NCBI GenBank assembly: GCA_018674655.1
Contig: JABGZQ010000066.1
Coordinates: 97,822-161,821, forward strand
DNA: 64,000 nucleotides
From: Fidelibacterota bacterium
GTDB lineage: Bacteria; Fidelibacterota; Marinisomatia; Marinisomatales; TCS55
Reading direction: 5' to 3'
Part shown: positions 38,088 to 46,340 of the stretch, piece by piece
Layout: the number at the start of each line of letters is the position of its first letter
Numbering within the stretch: position 1 is the stretch's first letter
The notes under the pieces: model-generated
The model's database searches: none
Told to the model about the DNA's origin: nothing
What the model saw: the letters and a program-made list of their open reading frames with translations, nothing else
Position numbers and translations under genes: made by a program

Positions 38088-38867
38088 TTATCCCAAAAGC
38101 TTTGCGAACTCTTCAATCGTTAAGGTTTCTGGCCTTCGGGTAAAATCAATCTCATCTTTAATCTTTTCTGTGAAATCAAACCCCGCTAAAGAATTTCGAA
38201 GCATTTTTCTTCGCATTGAAAAAGCTGCCCTCACTATTTTATTAAATTTGATATACTGGTCATCAGGTACAATTGGGTTTGCTTTTTTAGTAAACCGAAT
38301 GATTACTGAGTCTACCTTTGGTTTAGGATAAAAAACATCCGGTGAAATAGTAAAGCATAATTCTACATTTAGATACACCCCAACTACTACCGATAATCTA
38401 CTGTAACTTTTTGTGCCAACTTTGGCCGTGAGTCTTTCCCCAACTTCTTTCTGCATCATTATAAAGGCATCACCCCAATAATCCAATTGTTCAATGAGCC
38501 AGAAAATAATGGGAGACGTAATATTATAAGGAATATTCCCAACCACTCGGACTGGATTTGATATCGGAATATCATCAATATCCTGTAATAATACATCTCC
38601 TTGGATAATATGTAATCCTTTCAAATCTGACCTAATTGATAGGTGCTTAATTAGTAACGGATCGATCTCTATGGCTGCCATTTCATTTACATTGGGAAAT
38701 ATTTTTTCTGTAAGTGAGCCGTCACCAGGACCAATCTCTAAAATTGAATCGGTCTTTTGTGGATCAACTGTGCGAACAATTCTATCCAAAAGGTTGGTAT
38801 CGGTGAGGAAGTTTTGTCCCCACTTTTTTCTAAAAGGATGGGCTTTTCTCAAAATGAAAAGACCCAA
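38088..38867 (-). CDS. rsmA: 16S rRNA (adenine(1518)-N6/adenine(1519)-N6)-dimethyltransferase
   Basis: KsgA/RsmA dimethylates two adjacent adenines in helix 45 of 16S rRNA; 259 residues. Signature regions: KKWGQNFLTDTNLLDRIV near 14-31, the SAM site EIGPGDGSLTEKI near 45, the catalytic NIPYNITSPI near 113 and the C-terminal AFSMRRKMLRNSL near 215. All conserved motifs are present. It lies between tatD and rpoD on the same strand; gap to rpoD is 90 bases. Confidence 0.97.
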   Translation of the reverse strand: MGLFILRKAHPFRKKWGQNFLTDTNLLDRIVRTVDPQKTDSILEIGPGDGSLTEKIFPNVNEMAAIEIDPLLIKHLSIRSDLKGLHIIQGDVLLQDIDDIPISNPVRVVGNIPYNITSPIIFWLIEQLDYWGDAFIMMQKEVGERLTAKVGTKSYSRLSVVVGVYLNVELCFTISPDVFYPKPKVDSVIIRFTKKANPIVPDDQYIKFNKIVRAAFSMRRKMLRNSLAGFDFTEKIKDEIDFTRRPETLTIEEFAKLLG

Positions 38868-38911
38868 GGAAAAATTAATAATATTAGATTCATAATTATT
38901 AGAATTGCAAG

Positions 38912-39670
38912 TTAAGGTAACTGAAAAAGTTTAACTGCATTTTCTGTGGTACGATTGGCTATCTCTTCAAATGAAACATCGTGAATCTCAGCTAGTTTTT
39001 CTGCCACAAAACGTGACCGGGCCGGTTCATTGGGTTTGCCTCGAAATGGCACAGGACTTAAATAGGGGGAATCAGTTTCTACCATTACTCGATTTAACGG
39101 AATCTCCTTTGCCACTTTCGGTAATTGGCTGTTTTTAAATGTAAGATTTCCGGAAAATGAAATATAATAACCCATTTCAAGAAAGGCATCGGCGGTCTCC
39201 ATGTCACTCGAAAAACAATGCGCTACCCCATTACCATCCCCATATTTCTTCAAAACACGAATTGTGGCTTCATCTGCATCTCGATTATGAAATATTATAG
39301 GCTTTTTTAATGTTTTCGCTAACTCTATTTGTTCAATAAAGATACGCTCCTGATCTTCCGGCTCAGAATGATTCCTGAAAAAGTCCAATCCCATTTCTCC
39401 ACAAGCAACCACTTTGTCGAAAGGCATTAAATCCAGGATTTGATCTAAGTAATCTTCCGGAGCATCCTTTGCGTCATGTGGATGGACACCGGCAGAAGCA
39501 AATATTTTATCATTTTTTTCAGCAATAGAAATGCATTCTTTAGAATCAACAATATTCGTCCCTACACAAATAAATTGTGTCACCCCTAATTCGTTGGCCC
39601 GCGATAGAACACCGCCTATGTCGTTTTTCAAATCCTCGTAATAAAGGTGGCAGTGGGTATCAATAAGCAT
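38912..39670 (-). CDS. tatD: TatD-family metal-dependent DNase
   Basis: TIM-barrel hydrolase of 252 residues. Metal-binding DTHCHL (3-8), GEMGLDFFRN near 90, HNRDAD near 127, HCFSSD near 152 and ETDSPYLSPVP near 200 give the full set of ligands. TatD proteins are 3'-5' exonucleases with AP-endonuclease-like activity in DNA repair or turnover. It precedes rsmA by 44 bases on the same strand, a frequent pairing in bacteria. Confidence 0.94.
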   Translation of the reverse strand: MLIDTHCHLYYEDLKNDIGGVLSRANELGVTQFICVGTNIVDSKECISIAEKNDKIFASAGVHPHDAKDAPEDYLDQILDLMPFDKVVACGEMGLDFFRNHSEPEDQERIFIEQIELAKTLKKPIIFHNRDADEATIRVLKKYGDGNGVAHCFSSDMETADAFLEMGYYISFSGNLTFKNSQLPKVAKEIPLNRVMVETDSPYLSPVPFRGKPNEPARSRFVAEKLAEIHDVSFEEIANRTTENAVKLFQLP

Positions 39671-39754
39671 AATAGATCTTTTTCATAATTAAATTCAGGG
39701 ATGAAAATAAACTACTTTCATGCGGGGAATAAAGGATTAACACATTAGTTTTAA

Positions 39755-40378
39755 ATGATTATTGAAGCTTGCGTTGAATCAATTAAAGAAGCCCATTCAG
39801 CTGAGCAAAATGGTGCTCATCGAATTGAAGTTTGTTCAAGATTGGATTTGGGGGGCCTCACACCACCACTAAAATTTATTCAAATAGCTATTTTATCTTT
39901 GTCTATTCCAATTAAAGTGATGATCCGGCCTCGAGGAGGCAATTTTATTTACACCAGGGATGAACTGTCGACAATGGAAGGTGAAATAGAGAAATGTAAA
40001 TCCATTGGCGTACCTGAAGTTGTTTTTGGCGTATTAGATCATCAAAATAGAATTAATATTGATGTAACAACAAGATTTGCTCAGCTGGCCACCCCTATGA
40101 AAGTAACATTTCATAAAGCAATTGACCGGTCCACCCAAATTATTCATAGTTTAGAAAAACTGAAGTCAATTAAAGAAGTCAATAGTATATTAACTTCTGG
40201 TGGTTATGCTACCGCAGTAGAAGGAAAAAATGTTATAAAGAAAATGATTCAAATTGCGGGGAACAAACTGACTATAATTCCTGCGGGAAAGATTACAAAT
40301 CAAAATTTACATGAAGTTCATAACACAATCGGCGCATCAGAATACCACGGACGGCGAATCGTTGGCAAACTAAGTTAA
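39755..40378 (+). CDS. cutC: CutC-family protein
   Basis: TIM-barrel protein of 207 residues matching the CutC family: EACVESIKEAHSAEQNGAHRIEVCS (start), LGGLTPP near 31, IKVMIRPRGGNFIYT near 53 and VTFHKAIDRS near 117, ending LTSGGYATAVEG and IIPAGKI. Linked historically to copper homeostasis, but the biochemical role is unsettled. Isolated on the plus strand between tatD (divergent) and metG (convergent, four-base overlap of the two 3' ends). Confidence 0.93.
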   Translation: MIIEACVESIKEAHSAEQNGAHRIEVCSRLDLGGLTPPLKFIQIAILSLSIPIKVMIRPRGGNFIYTRDELSTMEGEIEKCKSIGVPEVVFGVLDHQNRINIDVTTRFAQLATPMKVTFHKAIDRSTQIIHSLEKLKSIKEVNSILTSGGYATAVEGKNVIKKMIQIAGNKLTIIPAGKITNQNLHEVHNTIGASEYHGRRIVGKLS

Positions 40379-42243
40379 TGGATTCGCATCCCACTGGCTA
40401 CTTTATCGCTATCAATCGTAATGAGGGTGAGATTTTTACCTTTAGACGCTGCGAGTAGCATACCGTGAGATTCAACCCCAAATATAGTGGCTGGCTTTAG
40501 GTTGGCCACAACAACAATCATTTTCCCTACCAATTCCTCAGGTGTATAATGTAGGGCTATCCCTGAAATAATTTGACGCTTCTCCCCCCCAATATCTACT
40601 TGAAGTGTTAATAACTTATCGGCACCATCCACTTTTTCTGCTTCAAGCACCATAGCTGTTTTCAACTCTACATTTTGAAATTCATCAAAAGTAATCACAT
40701 TATCCGGCTCCGCTTTTTTCTGAACCGGCTCAACAGACTGCGACAATTTTTTAATATCAATTCTCGGGAAAAGCACATCATGTGGTTTGAGCGCAACCCC
40801 ACCCTTGAGTCCTCCCCACTCTAAACCCGTCTCTTCTGCATTAAAGGTATCCAAAACAACTTTTGTTCTATTGGGCATCACAGGCGCTAATAGAACCGCG
40901 CTCAATCGCAATGCTTCTGCAGCAGTAAATAAAACCTTACCCGCTGATTCGGGGTCAGACTTTGCCAGTTTCCATGGTGCCATGGTTTCCATATATTTAT
41001 TGACGCTACGAACAAACTGTAGGGTTGTTTCAATGGCTTCGTTCACCCGCATGGATTCAATTTGTGCCCACATAATTTCAATCGTTTTTATTCCTTTTTC
41101 TTTTATGGCAATTCCTTCATCAGAATCATCTTCTTCCGTTGGTATTTTTCCGTCAAAAAACTTTTTCATTAGATTTGAAACACGACTCAATAAATTCCCA
41201 AAATCGTTGGCAAGATCACTATTATAGCGTTTAACAAAAGATTCCATCGTAAAACTGGCATCTTGGCCCAATACCATTTCTCGCATGAGATAATACCGGA
41301 CCGGATCTACACCATATTCTTCTATGAGCCCCAATGGGTCCACCACATTTCCGAGGGATTTGCTCATTTTTGATTCACCACTAAGCCACCATCCATGGGC
41401 AAAGATACCTTGGGGTAGGGGCAGTTTTGCTGACATGAGCATTGTTGGCCAATACACTGAATGTGTGGTTAAAATATCTTTTCCTATGAGATGATAATTG
41501 GCTGGCCAATAGTTATTAAATTTTGATTCATCCGAATCAAAACCCACCGCTGTGATATAATTAATTAAGGCATCGAACCAGACGTAGGTTACATAATCCG
41601 AATCGAAGGGTAATTCAATTCCCCAGTTTAATCGAGATTTCGGTCGCGAAATACATAAATCACCTAAAGGTTTTTTTAAAAATCCCAGTACTTCATTTTT
41701 CCGATGTTCCGGCTGAATAAACCCAGGATTATTATTAATGTGATCAATCAGGGGCTGCTGGTATTGTGACATTTTAAAGAAATAGTTCTTTTCTTTGATC
41801 TTTTTAATATCTCTAAATTCACCTGACTCTGCTTCTTTCTCTGTAATAAATCTTTCTTCCGAAACGGAATAAAGGCCTTCATATTCATCTTCATAAATAT
41901 CACCATTATCAAAAACCTCTTGAAGAATTTTTTGAACCACAGTCACATGGCGTTTCTCCGTCGTTCGAATAAAATCATCATTTTTAATATGAAGTTTATC
42001 CCAAAGTTCTATGAATCTTGGTGCCATTTCGTCGCAATGGTCCTTGGGAGCGACATTTCGCTTTTCCGCCGCTTGTTGAACTTTTTGACCATGTTCATCC
42101 AAGCCCGTTAGGAAAAAAACATCTTCACCCTCATTTCGGTGAAATCGGGTCAGCACATCGGCTAAAATTGTTGTATAGGCATGACCAATATGCGGTTTAT
42201 CATTAACGTAATAAATAGGTGTTGTGAGATAAAATGTATTCAT
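40375..42243 (-). CDS. metG: Methionyl-tRNA synthetase with C-terminal tRNA-binding domain
   Basis: Class I synthetase charging tRNA-Met; 622 residues. HIGH is in PIYYVNDKPHIGHAYTT (9-25), KMSKS in SKMSKSLGNVVDP near 295. The connective peptide reads YEGLYSVSEERFITEKEA near 125, without the Cys pairs that hold zinc in many MetRS. A C-terminal Trbp111/EMAP-like domain (about 515-622, FDEFQNVELKTAMVLEAEKVDG) binds tRNA and supports dimerisation. The gene overlaps the holB gene by four bases (ATGA). Confidence 0.97.
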   Translation of the reverse strand: MNTFYLTTPIYYVNDKPHIGHAYTTILADVLTRFHRNEGEDVFFLTGLDEHGQKVQQAAEKRNVAPKDHCDEMAPRFIELWDKLHIKNDDFIRTTEKRHVTVVQKILQEVFDNGDIYEDEYEGLYSVSEERFITEKEAESGEFRDIKKIKEKNYFFKMSQYQQPLIDHINNNPGFIQPEHRKNEVLGFLKKPLGDLCISRPKSRLNWGIELPFDSDYVTYVWFDALINYITAVGFDSDESKFNNYWPANYHLIGKDILTTHSVYWPTMLMSAKLPLPQGIFAHGWWLSGESKMSKSLGNVVDPLGLIEEYGVDPVRYYLMREMVLGQDASFTMESFVKRYNSDLANDFGNLLSRVSNLMKKFFDGKIPTEEDDSDEGIAIKEKGIKTIEIMWAQIESMRVNEAIETTLQFVRSVNKYMETMAPWKLAKSDPESAGKVLFTAAEALRLSAVLLAPVMPNRTKVVLDTFNAEETGLEWGGLKGGVALKPHDVLFPRIDIKKLSQSVEPVQKKAEPDNVITFDEFQNVELKTAMVLEAEKVDGADKLLTLQVDIGGEKRQIISGIALHYTPEELVGKMIVVVANLKPATIFGVESHGMLLAASKGKNLTLITIDSDKVASGMRIH

Positions 42244-43385
42244 ATGATCTTTGTAGGGATTTTGTCTTTCAAAAGTTCTTGAACTGTGATTAATAAATTG
42301 GTCAAAGTTAAGGGTGTGTACAAATTCCGAACCAGTGATTCGGCGGTCTCTTCTAAAACTTTATTGATTTCGCTTAAATCAGCCTTAGGGTATGTATGAT
42401 TAAATTTTTCCAATGACGCAATTGTTTCTGGCATAAGCAAACTTAAAGATTCCCCCAATCTCACCTGATAGGCATGACTAAACCAGAGCTGAATCAAGTA
42501 AATATTGAACTTAAATTCCTTCGGCTTTCGGGCAGCTAACATCGCATTGGTATTAATAAATTCTCTCCAACCTTTTTCATTAACCCGTATCATTAATTTA
42601 GCCAACTTTTCTGCTTCGGTTAAAATATCGCCTGTTGGATGATCTGTAATATCTTTGGCTAAATGAATATCGCCTCCGGCAACAATGGCAGCTTGGGTGG
42701 CCATTACATTATCAATATCATATTTTTCTAAAATTAATCGAGTTTTTTCAAGACTCAACGCAGGGAAATTAATGGGCTGACATCGGCTAATAACTGTAGG
42801 CAACAAAGCTGATTTTTTATCCGTCACCAATATAAGGGTTGTGTCTTGAGGTGGCTCTTCTAATATTTTCAATAATGCATTTGCAGATTCACCCATGCCT
42901 TCGGATAATAAGTGGGCTTCAAAAATGAGGACTGTTTTTCGACCTTTCGAATGAGATTTAAGATAGATTGTCCGACGTAAATCGCGAATGGAATTAATGG
43001 TAATACGTCGCGCAGAAGGGACTTGAATCTTGTAGAATGGATCCATTCCTTTTTTTAAAATTGCATCGCTTAAATATTCAAAATCTTCTTTCTTGAGGGT
43101 GTCTAATGGATCAGAGGATTGGGTTGATTTGTCGCTCCCTGGTAGTGGAACAACCAGTTTAAAATTGGGATGTTGAAGGGAACCATATTTCACACAGGCA
43201 GGACAATTGTTACATGGGGGGTCATCATGAGATTCACAATTCAATAACTTTGAAAATTCAATCGCACCCCATTCTTTACCACACCCTCTTGGTCCCGTAA
43301 ATAAATAGGCGGATCCGATACGTTTATTAGATTTCGCACGGAGCAGTCGTTCCCAAACGATGGGTTGATAATCACTAAAAATCAT
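42240..43385 (-). CDS. holB: DNA polymerase III delta-prime subunit
   Basis: Clamp-loader subunit, about 381 residues from the ATG at 43385. The P-loop region is GPRGCGKE near 30; the final Ser/Thr is Glu, so it should not bind ATP productively, as for delta-prime elsewhere. The four-Cys zinc module is C-E-S-H...PCNNCPACVKYG near 47-62. SRC-like ISRCQPI is near 200. A longer start at 43400 is possible, but the 43385 ATG gives the typical ATGA overlap with the upstream EnvC-like gene. Confidence 0.9.
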   Translation of the reverse strand: MIFSDYQPIVWERLLRAKSNKRIGSAYLFTGPRGCGKEWGAIEFSKLLNCESHDDPPCNNCPACVKYGSLQHPNFKLVVPLPGSDKSTQSSDPLDTLKKEDFEYLSDAILKKGMDPFYKIQVPSARRITINSIRDLRRTIYLKSHSKGRKTVLIFEAHLLSEGMGESANALLKILEEPPQDTTLILVTDKKSALLPTVISRCQPINFPALSLEKTRLILEKYDIDNVMATQAAIVAGGDIHLAKDITDHPTGDILTEAEKLAKLMIRVNEKGWREFINTNAMLAARKPKEFKFNIYLIQLWFSHAYQVRLGESLSLLMPETIASLEKFNHTYPKADLSEINKVLEETAESLVRNLYTPLTLTNLLITVQELLKDKIPTKII

Positions 43386-44578
43386 TTTTTTCTTAACCAT
43401 TTTTCCGGGTTCAACTTTTTCCCTTCGCCATAAATTTCGAAATGAAGTTGGGAGCCGTTGATAGAGCCTGAATCACCCATATAGGCAATTACATCACCTG
43501 CACGAACTTCACTATCTTCATTGATTTCCACATTAGTCACATGACTATAAACAGTATAAAACCCATTCCCATGATCTACAATAATTGTCGTGCCAAATCC
43601 TCTAATAAATGTGATAGTTGTAACCACTCCACTCAGAACAACTCGAACTTCAGAGCCAGGCTTTCCTTTGATATCAATTCCAGGGTTTTCTGTGGTCGTT
43701 TTGAGTTTTGGGTTCCACTGCCTTCCAAACTTGGTAATGACTCTTCCCTCTGCCGGCCAGGCCAATTGTCCTTTTAATTTCGGGAATTCTTTTGACTTGA
43801 GTGCCATTTGTTGTTTTCGGATCCGTTCTTCTCGCTCAGCCCTAGCAATATCATCACGTATTTTTTTTAGAATATCTTCTAATTGTTTAATACCGGCTTG
43901 TTTTTCTGTAAGGTATGTTTTGAGATCTTTTTGGCTTCGGCGAATTTTTGTTAACTCCCGTTGTTCTTTTCTTTTTTTATTTCTCACTTGGGACAGCGTT
44001 TTTTCTCGTTCTCTTTTTAAACGACGTTTTTTTCGTAAAGCTGATTCTAAATTTAGTTTTTGCCGGCCAATTTCAATCAACAATGATCGGATTGTCTCAT
44101 ATGTTTTTTGATCTATTTCAGAAATAATTTTTAAATATTTCGTTCGATAAACGGCTTGACGCCAAGAGGTAGAACTGAATATTTTTTCTAAATTGGATAG
44201 CTTCCCTTTTTTGTATATTTTTACAAGACGTCGAGCATACCGAACTTGAATTGAATCCAATTCACTTTCACTTTTTTCAATCTGATTGCTCGTTCTTGAG
44301 ATATCTGCGACAAGTAACTTTTCCTCTTTTTCAATTTCCTTCAATAATCTCTGAAGGAGAGAAATTTCTTCTGATAGATTTGAAACACGGCGAACAGAAG
44401 ATTTTTCTTTTTTACCTTCAGATTGAATGCGTTTTTTAGTGGCTTCAATTTCGTTGCGAAGAGATTGTATCGCATTACTTTGGGCTTTTAATTCTTGATT
44501 AAAGTCCCTGGAATCCTCCTGCGCCCAACACAATGACGGTAAAACAATACTTAAAATGATAATAAATTGGCGAAACAT
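43382..44578 (-). CDS. EnvC-like murein hydrolase activator (coiled coil plus degenerate M23 domain)
   Basis: Exported protein of 398 residues. The signal peptide (1-19, ending CWA) is followed by Gln. Residues about 25-250 form a long, highly charged coiled coil. The C-terminal LytM/M23 domain (about 275-398) has NPGIDIKGKPGSEVR where active enzymes have HxGxD, and SQLHFEIYG where they have HLHFE; YSHV is kept. With two metal ligands replaced it is probably not a hydrolase but an activator of N-acetylmuramoyl-L-alanine amidases at the septum, as E. coli EnvC is. Divergent from the cNMP protein at 44696. Confidence 0.9.
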   Translation of the reverse strand: MFRQFIIILSIVLPSLCWAQEDSRDFNQELKAQSNAIQSLRNEIEATKKRIQSEGKKEKSSVRRVSNLSEEISLLQRLLKEIEKEEKLLVADISRTSNQIEKSESELDSIQVRYARRLVKIYKKGKLSNLEKIFSSTSWRQAVYRTKYLKIISEIDQKTYETIRSLLIEIGRQKLNLESALRKKRRLKREREKTLSQVRNKKRKEQRELTKIRRSQKDLKTYLTEKQAGIKQLEDILKKIRDDIARAEREERIRKQQMALKSKEFPKLKGQLAWPAEGRVITKFGRQWNPKLKTTTENPGIDIKGKPGSEVRVVLSGVVTTITFIRGFGTTIIVDHGNGFYTVYSHVTNVEINEDSEVRAGDVIAYMGDSGSINGSQLHFEIYGEGKKLNPEKWLRKK

Positions 44579-44621
44579 TGTCCCTAAAAGTACTCCTTCA
44601 ATTAACGATAGGTCAATTTTA

Positions 44622-44651
44622 TTGTCAAAATGTCTTCACTTGAACTATTTA
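44622..44651 (+). promoter_or_regulatory. Possible promoter of the cNMP-protein/AI-2E unit
   Basis: TTGTCA (44622-44627) resembles a -35 box and TATTTA (44646-44651) lies 18 bases after it as a poor -10 box. It is in the 117-base divergent gap with the EnvC-like gene and 44 bases ahead of the TTG start. The promoter consensus of this lineage is unknown, so confidence is low. Confidence 0.25.
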
Positions 44652-44695
44652 CTGTACTTTGTCTAACATCTGCCTTCTAAATAAAGGAGTCTATC

Positions 44696-45208
44696 TTGAA
44701 AAGCGCAAAATGGGAAAACATTTTTAAAGGTTGGAATCGAACTGAAAGTGAAACGGTTCTTACCCTTAAGCAAGTGCCCATATTCAGAGATTTTTCTGAT
44801 AAAGATTTTTCGGAAGTAGAAAAACTAATTCACCACCGTAATTACAGCACCGGCGATTTTATTTTCAAAAACCGTGCTCCAGGGGAAGGAATGTATATAA
44901 TTATGCATGGTGCAGTGAAAATCACAATTGGCACCCGGGCTAAAGATGAAAATATTTTAGCCGAATTAGGCGAGGGTGACTTTTTTGGTGAATTGGCCCT
45001 TTTTGATGACGAACCGCGATCCGCTAATGCCATCGCCACAAAAGATTCAGAGTTGCTTGGCTTATTTGAACAGGATCTTTTCACACTTCAGGAACGAAAC
45101 CCTGTTTTGGGATTAAAGATCCTGTTGAACTTGGGTCGCGTATTGGGTGATCGACTCCGAGGTACCAACAACTTACTTATTCAAACACAAGTAGAAAAAT
45201 CAGAATAG
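44696..45208 (+). CDS. Stand-alone cyclic-nucleotide-binding domain protein, second copy
   Basis: Crp/PKA-type cyclic-nucleotide-binding protein of 170 residues starting at TTG 44696, with AAAGGAG about 7 bases upstream. The domain spans about 25-145; the phosphate cassette FFGELALFDDEPRSANAIA near 98-116 keeps the conserved Glu and Arg. No DNA-binding domain. The C-terminal NPVLGLKILLNLGRVLGDRL matches the paralogue at 22170-22673. The AI-2E family transporter gene starts eight bases downstream, so this protein may regulate that transporter or its expression. What ligand it binds is unknown. Confidence 0.9.
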   Translation: MKSAKWENIFKGWNRTESETVLTLKQVPIFRDFSDKDFSEVEKLIHHRNYSTGDFIFKNRAPGEGMYIIMHGAVKITIGTRAKDENILAELGEGDFFGELALFDDEPRSANAIATKDSELLGLFEQDLFTLQERNPVLGLKILLNLGRVLGDRLRGTNNLLIQTQVEKSE

Positions 45209-45216
45209 GTTCAATT

Positions 45217-46335
45217 TTGAACACGCCCAAAAATTATTTTCAGCTTATTTATCGCATTATCATTGGCCTAATTGCCATTTGGTTTTTGTCTATTATTTGG
45301 CCATACATCTCCAATGTGGTACTGATGTTGGTTTTCGCATTTTTGTTCACAACTGTACTTTTATCCAGTGTGGATGCGCTGGAAAGAAAGATCGGCAGCC
45401 GGGGATTGTCGGTACTGGCTGTTGTCATAATCTTGCTGGGGAGTATCGGAACTTTTATCGGCAGTTTTATTTCCCAAATGTCCCAGCAGGCCATAGAATT
45501 TTCCAACCGCATCGATAAAGATACCTTAACACAGGAATTCAAAACACTGGGGGAAAAATTTACGTCATCTATGCCAGAATTTCTTCAAAATATGCAACCT
45601 TCAGATGGAAACACTGCAGGAAAGCTCAGTGAAATCATTAATTCTGTTGTGGGATCTTTGGCATCCATGGCAGGTGCTATTGGAAATTTTTTCTTTATTG
45701 CAGCTATGGTTTTCATTTTTACAATTATCTTATTAGCTGAATATCACGGTTTTAGAAAGTCATTAGTAAATGCCATTCCAAATAAATATTTCGAAGTGGG
45801 AATAAAATTAATTTATAATATTGAAAAATCCGTATCCAGTTATTTACGTGGGCAGTTCCTTTCGGCCGCCAGTGTTGCTGCCATGTCAGTAACAGGACTT
45901 TTACTTCTCAATTTTTTTGGAGCCAATTTAACGCTCACTGTTTTTATTGGTATTATTGCTGGGTTGGCAAACCTCATCCCATTGATAGGGCCATTCGTAG
46001 GTATGGTTCCGGCTATCCTAATCGCTTTTATGAATAATATCGGAAATGATGTAGCCATGGCTCATCAGTTATTTGGTGTTGTGCCGTCTCCATTTTATTT
46101 GCTCGATATCGTACTCATGTTTTTAATTGTTCAACAAATTGAAGGTAATTTAATTACACCAGCTCTAGTAGGAAAAAGTGTTGGCCTTCACCCAATGATC
46201 GTCATGATAGCTTTATTAATTGGTGGCACAATTTTGGGACCGCTTGGCATGTTATTTGCTGTACCTGCGACTGGCGTTATGAAAGTTGTGTTACAGGAAA
46301 TCTCATTCGTCAGAAAAAATGCTCACCTATTGTGA
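45217..46335 (+). CDS. AI-2E / PerM family membrane transporter
   Basis: Polytopic protein of 372 residues with about eight helices (near 10-30, 30-50, 60-80, 150-175, 210-235, 240-260, 290-320, 330-355). The family motifs FGANLTLTVFIGIIAGLANLIPLIG and VQQIEGNLITPALVGKSVGLHP are present in the second half. Family members export AI-2 or act as Na+/H+ antiporters or have unknown substrates. The TTG start follows eight bases after the cNMP protein. It converges on the gene at 46341 with five bases between the stops. Confidence 0.92.
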   Translation: MNTPKNYFQLIYRIIIGLIAIWFLSIIWPYISNVVLMLVFAFLFTTVLLSSVDALERKIGSRGLSVLAVVIILLGSIGTFIGSFISQMSQQAIEFSNRIDKDTLTQEFKTLGEKFTSSMPEFLQNMQPSDGNTAGKLSEIINSVVGSLASMAGAIGNFFFIAAMVFIFTIILLAEYHGFRKSLVNAIPNKYFEVGIKLIYNIEKSVSSYLRGQFLSAASVAAMSVTGLLLLNFFGANLTLTVFIGIIAGLANLIPLIGPFVGMVPAILIAFMNNIGNDVAMAHQLFGVVPSPFYLLDIVLMFLIVQQIEGNLITPALVGKSVGLHPMIVMIALLIGGTILGPLGMLFAVPATGVMKVVLQEISFVRKNAHLL

Positions 46336-46340
46336 CGCGC

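Noticed and set aside
43590..44111. A 173-codon plus-strand frame opposite the EnvC-like gene
   Set aside because: Cys/Ser/Phe/Arg-rich composition typical of the reverse complement of a Lys/Glu coiled coil; no ribosome-binding site.
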